The translations under genes were made by a program, and so were the position numbers. A stretch of 49,253 nucleotides of DNA from Pseudarthrobacter phenanthrenivorans (GTDB lineage Bacteria; Actinomycetota; Actinomycetes; Actinomycetales; Micrococcaceae): assembly GCF_000813845.1 (NCBI RefSeq), contig NZ_JWTB01000049.1, positions 1 through 49,253 of the forward strand, read 5' to 3'. Below the pieces are notes generated by a model that had not been told where the DNA came from, ran no database searches, and saw only the letters and a list, made by a program, of their open reading frames with translations. The first letter of the stretch is position 1. Each line of letters begins with the position of its first letter. Shown here piece after piece: positions 1 to 7,755 of the stretch.

Positions 1-21
1 GGACATAGCGGACCTGGTCGA

Positions 22-134
22 CTTGACTGAATCAACATGACGGGATTTCGGGCATAAAGCCACCTACTCCGGCGTCCATATCCGGCAGGTTCAAAGAAAT
101 CAATGCTTGACCGAATCCCACATGACGGGATATC
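22..134 (+). repeat. Pair of direct repeats upstream of the SDR-ALDH operon
   Basis: Two near-identical units lie at 22-49 and 106-134. Both read CTTGAC(T/C)GAATC, then ACATGACGGGAT, then (T/A)TC; the second has one extra base in the middle. Start-to-start distance is 84 bp, eight helical turns at 10.5 bp per turn, so a protein bound to both would sit on the same DNA face. The second unit supplies the -35 hexamer of the likely promoter. I infer operators for a regulator encoded outside the window. Confidence 0.6.
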
Positions 135-136
135 TT
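107..136 (+). promoter_or_regulatory. Probable promoter of the SDR-ALDH-aldolase-reductase operon
   Basis: TTGACC at 107-112, an 18-nt spacer, and TATCTT at 131-136 fit a housekeeping-sigma promoter. It overlaps the second direct repeat almost completely, so a bound regulator would cover it. The leader to the preferred start at 261 would be about 115 nt. Confidence 0.4.
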
Positions 137-260
137 TGATAGAGACTATTTTGCAGTGCCCCCGAGAAATTCGGCGCACTAGGCGGTGGCTGAACTGGAA
201 AAGATCAGCCCCGCCACCCCTGCCACGACCATCATGACGACGAAGCCACAAGGATCGACT

Positions 261-1085
261 ATGACGACGACACCCCAGACTCACACCCCCCATGACTCCG
301 GCGTGCCGGCTTCTGCACGGGACTTCAGCGTAGAGGGGCGCGTGGTGATCGTCACCGGCGCCGCGCAAGGCATCGGGCGGGAACTGGCCCGTCAGTTCGC
401 GGCGGCTGGAGCACTGGCCGTAGTCGCCGACCTCGACATCAACAAGGCCGAATCAGTGGCCAAGGAAATTCACGACGCTGGGGGCACGGGGCTGGCCATC
501 AAGGTCAACGTGGCAGATGAATCCTCCGTCAATGCCATGGTCGACACCGTTATCAACACCTGGGGCCGGATCGATGTGCTGATCAACAACGCCTCGATCT
601 TCGCAACCCTCGAAAAGGTACCGTTCGACCAAATTCCCGTCGCACAGTGGGAAAACGTCTTGAAGGTCAACATCACAGGTACCTACCTGTGCGCACGCGG
701 GGTTGCTGAGCACATGCGCAAGGCGGGCTTTGGCCGCATCATCAACGTCTCCTCCGACGCGGTCACCCGCGGCACTGTCAACTACCTCCACTACGTCACC
801 TCCAAATCGGCAGTGATTGGCATGACCAACTCCCTGGCCCGCGAGCTGGGTAGCTACGGCATCACGGTAAATTGCATTCGGCCCGGCAGCGTTGCCACAG
901 AGGTCGAACGCGCAGTCAACCCGACCGTTGCAGTCCGGGAGCGCGCAGCATCCCTGCAGTGCATTCCCCGCGGCATGGTTCCCACGGATCTGGTCGGCAT
1001 CATGCTCTTCCTGGCTTCACAAGCCTCCGCTTTCATTACCGGCCAAACTATCGCCTGCGACGGCGGCTACACGCACAGCAGCTAA
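261..1085 (+). CDS. SDR family NAD(P)-dependent oxidoreductase
   Basis: Classical short-chain dehydrogenase of 274 aa, cytosolic, probably oxidising a hydroxyl group of the operon's substrate. The Rossmann motif TGAAQGIG is at residues 32-39, NNAS at 109-112, and the catalytic Ser around 164 with Tyr178 and Lys182 in YVTSK. The C-terminus ends in GQTIACDGGYTHSS, as in many catabolic SDRs. I chose the ATG at 261 because AAGGA lies 6 nt upstream; a GTG at 186 and an ATG at 234 are in frame but have no good ribosome site. It is the first gene of a four-gene forward operon. The substrate cannot be read from sequence; sugar or hydroxy-acid oxidation is plausible given the aldolase two genes on. 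Confidence 0.9.
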   Translation: MTTTPQTHTPHDSGVPASARDFSVEGRVVIVTGAAQGIGRELARQFAAAGALAVVADLDINKAESVAKEIHDAGGTGLAIKVNVADESSVNAMVDTVINTWGRIDVLINNASIFATLEKVPFDQIPVAQWENVLKVNITGTYLCARGVAEHMRKAGFGRIINVSSDAVTRGTVNYLHYVTSKSAVIGMTNSLARELGSYGITVNCIRPGSVATEVERAVNPTVAVRERAASLQCIPRGMVPTDLVGIMLFLASQASAFITGQTIACDGGYTHSS

Positions 1086-1126
1086 CCCATACGATTCGTA
1101 CGACGCAGCCCGAGGAGATCGCGCTC

Positions 1127-2578
1127 ATGAAGCAGTACCCGCACCTCTATATCGATGGCCAATGGACCGAACCGGCCGGCTCCCGGGTTGTGGAGCTCAT
1201 CGATCCCACCCGCGAGGAGCCCTTCGCCCATGTCACTTTGGGAACCGCTGCGGACGTTGATCGGGCCGTGGCGGCGGCCCGGAAGGCATTCGAGACGTTC
1301 TCCACCACGACCGTTGAGGAACGCATCGCCCTGATCGGCCGGATCATCGATGCCTACGAAGCCCGCATTGAAGAGTTCTCTGAACTGATCGCCCGCGAAG
1401 AAGGCATCCCGGTCGCCAACCGGGCACAAGTCACCGGACCGGCTCAGCACATGCGCGTCGCCCGCGAGATTCTGGCGCAATACTCCTTCGAGACACACAT
1501 TGGCAATGCCATCGTCCGCCGGGAACCCATCGGCGTCTGCGCACTGATCTCCCCCTGGAATTGGCCGATCCAAACCGGCGTCATCAAACTCATCTACGCC
1601 CTCGCCGCGGGCTGCACGATCGTTGCCAAGCCCAGCATCAACTCTGCCGCCAGCGGCGCGCTCCTGGCCCAGGTACTGCACGAAGCTAAGGTCCCGGCAG
1701 GTGTTTTCAACCTCGTCAACGGCACCGGCCGCGAGGTGGGTGACGCACTGTCCCGCCACCCCGGGGTGGACATGATTTCCTTCACCGGGTCCACCGGCGC
1801 CGGCCAGCAGGTAGGAGCTGCCGCAGCGGAAACCGTCAAGCGTGTCAGCCTCGAACTCGGCGGAAAGTCCGCCAACATCGTCCTCCCCGACGCCGATCTC
1901 GAAAAGGCCGCCCGCTGGAATATTCAACGCGCCTTCTTCAACGCAGGCCAGTCCTGCCACGCCCCCACCCGTATGCTGGTCCACGAAGACCAGATTGACC
2001 AAGTCGTCCCGTTCCTCGTTGACGAAGTACAACGCTTCCGCCTCGGCGACCCGTTGGACCCCACCACGACGATGGGCCCGGTCGTCAGCGCCGCGCAGTA
2101 CAAATCCATCCGGGATCTGATTCAAAGCGGAATCAACGAAGGAGCCCGACTCGTCACAGGTGGACTCGAGCGGCCCGAAGGCCTGGACCAGGGCTACTTC
2201 ATCCAGCCCACTGTGTTTACCAATGTCACACCGGAAATGACCATCGCCCGCGAGGAAATCTTCGGACCCGTCCTGGCCGTCATTCCCTACAAGGATCAGG
2301 ACAACGCCCTCCGTATCGCCAACGATTCCCCCTACGGACTCGGCGGCTATGTCTTCGGCGAAGACGAGGCCAACGCCCGCCGTATCGCCAACGGCCTTCG
2401 TGCCGGAAGGGTGAGCTACAACGGTGCGCCCACGGACTCATACACCCCTATGGGCGGATACAAACAGTCCGGCATCGGCCGCTCCATGGGCAGGTTCGGA
2501 CTCGAGGAATACCTGGAAATCAAATCCGAATATGGCTTCGAAGACGAGGCACAGACACTGCCGGCACTTTTCGGCTGA
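1127..2578 (+). CDS. Aldehyde dehydrogenase family protein
   Basis: Aldehyde to carboxylate oxidation with NAD(P)+. The protein is 483 aa, normal for the superfamily. Catalytic Asn145 sits in PWNWP, the general base Glu243 in LELGGKS, and the nucleophile Cys277 in GQSCHAPTR. The cofactor motif usually written KPSE reads KPSI here (Lys168 to Ile171), so the Glu that contacts the adenosine ribose in NAD-preferring enzymes is missing; NADP use or relaxed specificity is possible. The ATG at 1127 has GAGGAG about 9 nt upstream and lies 41 nt after the SDR stop, so the two are co-transcribed. It probably takes the aldehyde made by the SDR or the aldolase. Confidence 0.93.
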   Translation: MKQYPHLYIDGQWTEPAGSRVVELIDPTREEPFAHVTLGTAADVDRAVAAARKAFETFSTTTVEERIALIGRIIDAYEARIEEFSELIAREEGIPVANRAQVTGPAQHMRVAREILAQYSFETHIGNAIVRREPIGVCALISPWNWPIQTGVIKLIYALAAGCTIVAKPSINSAASGALLAQVLHEAKVPAGVFNLVNGTGREVGDALSRHPGVDMISFTGSTGAGQQVGAAAAETVKRVSLELGGKSANIVLPDADLEKAARWNIQRAFFNAGQSCHAPTRMLVHEDQIDQVVPFLVDEVQRFRLGDPLDPTTTMGPVVSAAQYKSIRDLIQSGINEGARLVTGGLERPEGLDQGYFIQPTVFTNVTPEMTIAREEIFGPVLAVIPYKDQDNALRIANDSPYGLGGYVFGEDEANARRIANGLRAGRVSYNGAPTDSYTPMGGYKQSGIGRSMGRFGLEEYLEIKSEYGFEDEAQTLPALFG

Positions 2579-2609
2579 CAACCCCGAGTCGATCAGGAGA
2601 CGACAGAAC

Positions 2610-3398
2610 ATGAACAAAGAAGCACCCGTACTGCGCAACCACGCAAAGGAAAAACTGGCTAAGGGTGAAACCGTATACTCCATGACCGTTCGTCTGGTCC
2701 GGACGGTGGATATCGCCTCTATCGCTCACACTGCAGGCTTCGATTCCGTCTACATCGATATGGAGCACAGCAGCTTCTCCCTGGAAGCCGCAGGGCAAAT
2801 CTGCATGGCCTGCAACCACCTTGGTGTCACTCCCCTGGTCCGCGTCCCCGGCCTGGACCCAGCCTTCATTGCAAGGGTCATGGACTCCGGCGCCATGGGC
2901 ATTATCGTGCCCGACGTGGAATCGGCCGAGCAGGCACGCGCCCTCGTCCGCGCGGTCAAACACGCGCCCCTCGGAGAACGCTCCCTCGCCGGCGCTGCAC
3001 CCCAGCTGAACTACCGCACCTACCCGCCCGCCCAGGTCGTCCAAGCACTCGACCAAGCCTCCATGGTCGTTGCGATGATCGAATCCCAAACAGGACTCGA
3101 CGCAGTTGAAGAAATCGCCGCCGTCGACGGGCTCGACATGATCCTCGTCGGAGCCAACGACCTCAGCGTCGTGCTCGGGATCGCCGGCCAAATGGACCAC
3201 CCCAAAGTCCACGACGCCTACCTACGGGTCATTAAAGCCTGCCAGGCCAACGGCGTCTCGATAGGAATCGGGGGCCTTGGCGGATGGCCGGACCTCATCC
3301 GCCAGTACATCGAACTCGGTGCAGGCTACGTATCCACCGGCAACGACATCACATTCCTCAGCGCAGCGGCCGCGCAAAAGCGTCAGCAGTTCGCGTAA
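2610..3398 (+). CDS. HpcH/HpaI family aldolase
   Basis: Class II pyruvate-type aldolase/lyase, 262 aa. Residues of the HpaI active site are all present: His53 in DMEHSS, Arg78 in VRVP, the metal ligands Glu158 in MIESQTG and Asp184 in GANDLS. Family members cleave 2-keto-3-deoxy sugar acids or 4-hydroxy-2-oxo acids to pyruvate plus an aldehyde. Start ATG at 2610 has AGGAGA about 9 nt upstream; the gap to the aldehyde dehydrogenase is 31 nt. With an SDR and an aldehyde dehydrogenase just upstream, a short oxidative route ending in aldol cleavage and aldehyde oxidation is the simplest reading. The exact substrate is unknown. Confidence 0.9.
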   Translation: MNKEAPVLRNHAKEKLAKGETVYSMTVRLVRTVDIASIAHTAGFDSVYIDMEHSSFSLEAAGQICMACNHLGVTPLVRVPGLDPAFIARVMDSGAMGIIVPDVESAEQARALVRAVKHAPLGERSLAGAAPQLNYRTYPPAQVVQALDQASMVVAMIESQTGLDAVEEIAAVDGLDMILVGANDLSVVLGIAGQMDHPKVHDAYLRVIKACQANGVSIGIGGLGGWPDLIRQYIELGAGYVSTGNDITFLSAAAAQKRQQFA

Positions 3399-3422
3399 TC
3401 GAGAGACCCCGGAGCGGAAAAC

Positions 3423-4409
3423 ATGAAAATCTGCGTGTATGGTGCGGGAGCGGTTGGCGGCCACATCGCCGGCCGCCTCGCCACGACGGAAGCCGACGTG
3501 TCACTCATCGCTCGCGGTGAGCAGCTGGCCGCCATCCGGCAGAACGGGTTGCGTGTCGAAACACGGGAAGAGACCCTTATTTCGCATCCTGTTGCCACCG
3601 ACCAGCCGGCTGACCTTGGCCCGCAGGACATCGTCATCGTCACGGTCAAAGCCCCCGCCCTGCCAAACATCGTTGAAGGCATCAAATCCCTGCTGCATGA
3701 GGATACCCTCGTGCTGTTCGTCGGGAACGGCATCCCCTGGTGGTACTTCCACGCCCACGGGGGCGACCTCGACGGCACCCAGCTCCGGCGGCTGGACCCC
3801 GACCACTCCCTCTGGGACCGCATCGGCCCCGAACGCGCAGTCGGCGTCGTCGCCTACACCGCATGCACCGTCACCGCTCCCGGGGTGATCCGTGCAGAGA
3901 ATCCCGTCAACCGCCTGATTATCGGGCGTCCCGACGGCAAGGCAGATCCCAAGCTGGACGCGTTGCCATCACTTTTGAACCCGACCGGTCTGGAAGTGAG
4001 CATCACGCCAAGAATCCGTGATGTCATATGGACCAAACTGAGCATGAACCTCATAGGCGGCTCCCTTGCCGTCCTTACCGCCTCCCCAATGAAGGACGTC
4101 CTGAACAAGCCGGCCATGGCGGGCACCGCCAAGGCAATGGCAGATGAAGGCTCAGCCATTGCCCGAGCCCTCGGATGCGACCCAGGCAACTCCGACGAGG
4201 GCCTCGTCAAACTGGCAAAATCAAGTCACCTCCAAAGCATCGCGCAAGACCTGCTTGCCGGGCGACCCATGGAAATCGATGCCCTGTTCCGCGTCCCCCT
4301 CGATCTCGCCGAACTCGCCCAGGTCCCAACGCCCAACCTCGACCTCATCATCGAACTCGCCATCCAACGGGCCCGGGCCGCCGGTCTGTATCTGGACACG
4401 GTCAAATGA
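3423..4409 (+). CDS. Ketopantoate reductase family (ApbA/PanE) oxidoreductase
   Basis: NADP-dependent 2-oxoacid reductase fold, 328 aa. The N-terminal dinucleotide motif is MKICVYGAGAVGGH; TVKAPALPNI and FVGNGIPWW follow, with the helical C-terminal domain around WTKLSMNLIGG. It starts 24 nt after the aldolase stop and is the fourth gene of the operon. A biosynthetic panE would not usually sit among catabolic genes, so I expect a 2-oxoacid reductase or 2-hydroxyacid dehydrogenase for a pathway intermediate, not pantothenate synthesis. Family assignment is firm; substrate is inferred only loosely. Confidence 0.88.
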   Translation: MKICVYGAGAVGGHIAGRLATTEADVSLIARGEQLAAIRQNGLRVETREETLISHPVATDQPADLGPQDIVIVTVKAPALPNIVEGIKSLLHEDTLVLFVGNGIPWWYFHAHGGDLDGTQLRRLDPDHSLWDRIGPERAVGVVAYTACTVTAPGVIRAENPVNRLIIGRPDGKADPKLDALPSLLNPTGLEVSITPRIRDVIWTKLSMNLIGGSLAVLTASPMKDVLNKPAMAGTAKAMADEGSAIARALGCDPGNSDEGLVKLAKSSHLQSIAQDLLAGRPMEIDALFRVPLDLAELAQVPTPNLDLIIELAIQRARAAGLYLDTVK

Positions 4410-4593
4410 CATCCAGCCTCTGCAGCCGACAGGCAACTTAAGGCAGCAACACCAAACCCCAGCAGGCAAAGCTGCGGCAGCTCGCATTCCCAATTGGTTC
4501 TGTCAGCCGCGGCACATGAGGAAACACAGCCATCATGCCGTCGGGTTCTTTATGCCGGACCATGACAGCCACAACTGATTTCCAAGGAAAAAG

Positions 4594-4833
4594 ATGAGTC
4601 GGAAAGAGACCCACGAGGACTGGGCGGGCACCAATTGGAAGCTCACTCCAGGCGAAATCGTCGAAGTTTGCTCAGCACGAAATGGCAGGCGGCGAGGAGT
4701 CATCGAAGAAGTCATGAAAGACAAATCAGGCTTCTGGTTGGCTGCCGACGGAGTAGAACCTCGCATATTTGTTGCTCTTGAAGAACAAAGCGTGCGGGTA
4801 ACAGGTGCACCGACCGACAGCACGTTTCCGTAA
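4594..4833 (+). CDS. Small hypothetical protein, SH3/KOW-like
   Basis: A 79-aa protein with no family I can name. AAGGAAAAAG directly precedes the ATG, a strong ribosome site. Residues about 18-68 (from PGEIVEVCSARNG to EEQSVRV) alternate short hydrophobic strands with a basic GRRRG turn, like a small SH3-like barrel of the KOW type. There is no signal peptide or membrane segment and a single Cys. It sits 184 nt after the reductase and before hairpin 4905-4942, so it may be a separate unit. The function is not known; the fold is a guess from pattern. Confidence 0.6.
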   Translation: MSRKETHEDWAGTNWKLTPGEIVEVCSARNGRRRGVIEEVMKDKSGFWLAADGVEPRIFVALEEQSVRVTGAPTDSTFP

Positions 4834-4904
4834 GGCAATTCTCCACACGTATCCGCCCGTCCTCTGAGCTGAGTACGAGTGCTGGGCTGGAACAAACGAA
4901 TCTT

Positions 4905-4942
4905 GCCGGGGCCGAGCGTGCTCGCAACCGTTCGGTCCCGGC
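4905..4942 (+). terminator. Strong GC-rich hairpin between small genes
   Basis: Arms 4905-4918 and 4929-4942 pair over 14 bp as RNA (two G-U wobbles) around a 10-nt loop. There is no U-run after it, as is common for actinobacterial terminators. It lies 71 nt after the 79-aa gene and 64 nt before the tiny Cys-rich gene. It may terminate, or act as an attenuator in front of the tiny gene. Confidence 0.55.
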
Positions 4943-5006
4943 AGTCCAACTTGGCCACAGGCCTACAGCAGTACTGGTGTTATTTGCGGCAGAAAGGAGA
5001 GATCAA

Positions 5007-5129
5007 GTGAAGATCCTGGAACAGGACTTGCCGAACAATCCCCCTCAGCTCGACACGACAAGCCAATTTTGCGACGGAAGTGGCGACAACGTCGACTGCC
5101 CCTTCTGCACCGGCCCCGAAACCGACTAA
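5007..5129 (+). CDS. Tiny Cys-rich protein with C-terminal PETD signature (40 aa)
   Basis: A 40-codon gene starting with GTG at 5007, with AAAGGAGA 6 nt upstream. The first 20 residues are polar and unremarkable (start KILEQDLPNNPP). The last 19 read CDGSGDNVDCPFCTGPETD, with three cysteines in the order C, eight residues, C-x2-C. The 28-aa gene at 30864 ends CDAGTCFYCQSPETD, so the Cys-Asp, C-x-aromatic-C and PETD-stop elements are shared. No signal peptide or membrane segment. It lies behind a strong hairpin and is the last gene on this strand before a convergent SDR. A metal-binding or redox mini-protein, or a modified-peptide precursor, are possibilities; none is shown. Confidence 0.65.
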   Translation: MKILEQDLPNNPPQLDTTSQFCDGSGDNVDCPFCTGPETD

Positions 5130-5955
5130 AGGCAGCGCTGTGGGCCGCCGTAGAGGATTGAACATCTGTCTGATGCGCGCACCCAAGCGTGCCTCCATGG
5201 CATAGCAGAGCGACTTCCGATCCTGCTGCCAGACGAAGCGCTTGTCGATGGTGTCGCAGGCTGCGCCACTTTGGGCTGCATCGGCTATGCACGCCCGCAA
5301 AGGGCTCCTCACTCGGAAACGTGGGGTGCGCGCGGGCCTGCCGTGTCCATCGACAGGGCCGCGCAGCGGCAAACCAGAAGCGCAGGGGAACTCCGTTCCT
5401 CGCCGGCTCTTTCCACCATTAGCCGGCCTAAAGTATTGCGGGAACAGTCCTAAGTTCGGCAGGGCCTGGCTCAACCTTGGAATGAGAAGAACTCCCATAA
5501 TTCTTCCTCGTGCTTCATCCAGTGCCCTTCCCGAGGAAACCGCCGGCACGGAGTTCGGCCCTCAAACCCCGTCGGCACGAGAGCCGCCCGGTCCCGTGGT
5601 GAGCCCAGCCCCTGATGCCCCGGTTTGTAGGGGTTTCTGAGGACATTGGCGCCACCTGCGGACCCTTACTTCTTCGCCGCCACAGGCCACCACATACTCA
5701 TCGACCACTGTAGAAGGTTCGGATGGTTCATCGTCCCGGTTAGGTGGTTCAGTCCGCACCCACAAACGGAAGCGGGGGTCATGGCTGGGTCGCTGGTCTC
5801 CTGGGCACCCGACTCGTTGCGGTCGGCGATGCGGATAGTGAAGAGGCGGCGTAAGTCCGCTGCGCGCATTGCTGTAACACTCCTTACGTGCAGGTTGCGA
5901 GATGATGACGTTTGCCGTGGTTTTCGGACGGGAACCACTTAAAGTCGATGATTCT
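5130..5955. other. Stretch without a confident gene, possibly decayed
   Basis: About 0.8 kb between the tiny Cys-rich gene and the end of the convergent SDR. GC is low here (32 of 60 bases at 5881-5940). Long reading frames cross it, but the reverse frame ending at 4980 has many A/T third positions and does not look coding. The only stretch with a ribosome site and G/C third positions is the short reverse frame at 5666-5869. I see no transposase motif, tRNA or terminal repeats. Confidence 0.5.
5666..5869 (-). pseudogene. Possible short or frameshifted gene remnant
   Basis: The ATG at 5869 on the reverse strand is preceded by AAGGAG at a 10-nt spacing and opens a 67-codon frame. The first 30 or so codons have mostly G/C third positions (start MRAADLRRLFTIRIADRNE), then the frame loses this bias. 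From about 5780 downward a different reverse frame becomes more protein-like (for example STVVDEYVVACGGEEVRV). This is what a gene with a frameshift could look like. I recognise no family. Confidence 0.22.
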
Positions 5956-6696
5956 CTAGTGGAAGGACCTGCCACCATCCGCTGCCAGGGCTGCGCCGGT
6001 GATGTAGGAAGATTCTGGTGTGGAAAGGAAGAGGATGGCCCGGGCGATTTCCACCGGATCGGCAAGTCGGTTGAGGGCGTAATTTCCGACGTTTCCCCTA
6101 TAGCCGTCAGCCATCGCTGTGTCGACCATGCCCGGACAAACCGTGTTCACTCGTACTGCAGGTGCTAACTCGGCTGCCAAAGCCTTCGTTAGGGCAATCA
6201 CTCCCCCCTTGGACGCGGCATACGCGCTATATCCGGGGGCATTGGGGAGCAGGCCTGCCGCTGAGGCGATAGTGACAATGGTTGAAGATGCTTCCTGCGA
6301 GAGCCAAGGTATCGCGCCGCGCAGGACGTTGTAGGTGCCGGTGAGGTTGATGTCGATCACCTTGCGCCAATCCTGTGCCGTTACATCCACAGCACGGCCT
6401 CGGAACATCACTCCTGCGGCATTTACCACCCCATCGATCCCGCTCAATGCGGCTGCAGCTTCGGTGATTACGCTTGTAACTGCTTCCTCATCGGTTATAT
6501 CTACCGGAAACGCCGTGCCTCCGATTTCTTCGGCTGCTGCCTGGAGCTTCTCCTTGTCGCGATCCAGTAGCCCCACCGTCGCCCCCTCGCGAGCGAACAG
6601 CTGTGCGGTACTTTTTCCTATCCCAGAAGCTGCGCCAGTGATAATGATCCGGCGCCCCTTCAGACGTTCAATTGGACGCTCTGTATAGGCACTCAT
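5956..6696 (-). CDS. SDR family NAD(P)-dependent oxidoreductase
   Basis: Classical SDR of 246 aa with TGAASGIG in the first 30 residues, NAAG, a Ser in TIASAAG and the YAASK catalytic pair. It ends in GAALAADGGRSFH. The ATG at 6696 has GGAAGAAG just upstream; a TTG five codons earlier is less likely. It is the last gene of the reverse ABC transporter operon (gap 116 nt after the ATPase), so it probably oxidises or reduces the imported compound. The substrate is not evident. Confidence 0.9.
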   Translation of the reverse strand: MSAYTERPIERLKGRRIIITGAASGIGKSTAQLFAREGATVGLLDRDKEKLQAAAEEIGGTAFPVDITDEEAVTSVITEAAAALSGIDGVVNAAGVMFRGRAVDVTAQDWRKVIDINLTGTYNVLRGAIPWLSQEASSTIVTIASAAGLLPNAPGYSAYAASKGGVIALTKALAAELAPAVRVNTVCPGMVDTAMADGYRGNVGNYALNRLADPVEIARAILFLSTPESSYITGAALAADGGRSFH

Positions 6697-6812
6697 GTTG
6701 CTTCTTCCCAAGTTGTAGTTAGTCAGGTGCTCCTAGCTTTAGTGCTAGGCGCCCAGGCAAGACAGATTTCCGTACCGGGCACCGGATGTACCGGGCCGAA
6801 TTCGAAGCTCCT

Positions 6813-7646
6813 TTACTCGTTACCCCGCTTCGGAATCTCGATCCCATGGAGGACGCCCATGCGCTCAAAGTGGGTGTAGATCCTATCGACGTAGGTTCCG
6901 AAGTCAGGGGATTCCACGAGGGCGAGCGGGCGGGGACGCGGGAGATCGACCACGATTTCGTCTACAACTTCACCTGGGCTGGGGCTCATAACGAATATCC
7001 GGTCGGAGAGACCGACAGCTTCTTCAACGCTGTGGGTGATGAAAAGAACGGTGGGCTTGTTGCGCAGCCATAGTGCCTCGAGGTCCGCTCTTACCTGCAA
7101 TCGGGTAAGGGCATCCAGTGCTCCGAATGGTTCGTCAAGCAGGAGCACAGATGGTTCGTGAACGATGGTGCGAATGAGCGACACCCGTTGACGCATGCCG
7201 CCGGAGAGTTGGCGCGGGTATTTGTCGATCGCTTTCTCGATGTGGAGTTGTTTGAACAGCTCGGTGGCTCGAGAGCGCAGTTCCTTTTTGTCCAACCCAC
7301 GGATGTCTGCGTGGATGAGGACGTTTTCCATTGCCGTCCTGAAGTCCAGCAGGAGGTGGTCCTGGAAGGCGATACCTATGTCAGTGAAGGGCTTATTGAC
7401 TGACGTTCCACCGACTTGGATGTCGCCTTCGGTTCGTTCCAGCAGGCCGGCAACCATGAGCATGAGGGTGCTCTTGCCGCAACCGGACGGGCCGACGATC
7501 GAAATGAACTCCCCAGGGTTAATATCCATCGAAACAGGCCGCAGCGCTTCGAAGGACTTTCCCGCTGGGCTCGTGAAGGTCTTGGCGACGTCTTTTATTG
7601 AAATGGGCAGACCTGCCGCCCGTGTCTGCACTGCTGTGTCGTTCAC
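6813..7646 (-). CDS. ABC transporter ATPase, nitrate/sulfonate/taurine type
   Basis: Cytoplasmic ATPase of 277 aa. Walker A is GPSGCGKST (52-60), the Q-loop is AFQDHLL near 95, the ABC signature is LSGGMRQR near 147-154, Walker B is VLLLDEP near 167-173, and the H-loop is ITHSVEEA. The LSGGMRQR signature and the overall length fit the SsuB/TauB/NrtD group. It works with the permease at 8915 and the binding protein at 7802. The gap from the binding protein is 155 nt and contains a hairpin, so expression may be lower than that of the binding protein. Confidence 0.93.
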   Translation of the reverse strand: MNDTAVQTRAAGLPISIKDVAKTFTSPAGKSFEALRPVSMDINPGEFISIVGPSGCGKSTLMLMVAGLLERTEGDIQVGGTSVNKPFTDIGIAFQDHLLLDFRTAMENVLIHADIRGLDKKELRSRATELFKQLHIEKAIDKYPRQLSGGMRQRVSLIRTIVHEPSVLLLDEPFGALDALTRLQVRADLEALWLRNKPTVLFITHSVEEAVGLSDRIFVMSPSPGEVVDEIVVDLPRPRPLALVESPDFGTYVDRIYTHFERMGVLHGIEIPKRGNE

Positions 7647-7755
7647 TGGTGTGCCTTTCGCGATCCGTGCAGGACGGATCTAAATCCGCGTTGTGGATCT
7701 CCACCGTTCATGGTGGGTCAGACTGTGAGTTGCTGATCTGCTCTCATGAACCCTG

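Noticed and set aside
4514..4576. A 20-codon His-rich frame starting MRKHSHHAVGFF before the 79-aa gene
   Set aside because: No ribosome site upstream of its ATG and no similarity to the two Cys-rich peptides; it probably arises by chance.
5007..5129. Tiny Cys-rich genes as leader peptides (polycysteine uORF type) for a downstream gene
   Set aside because: At both loci nothing follows on the same strand; the next genes are convergent, so attenuation of a downstream gene is not possible.
4980..5549. A 189-codon reverse frame over the tiny Cys-rich gene and the decayed region
   Set aside because: Third positions are rich in A/T in the part I checked, unlike real genes here, and no ribosome site or family is visible.
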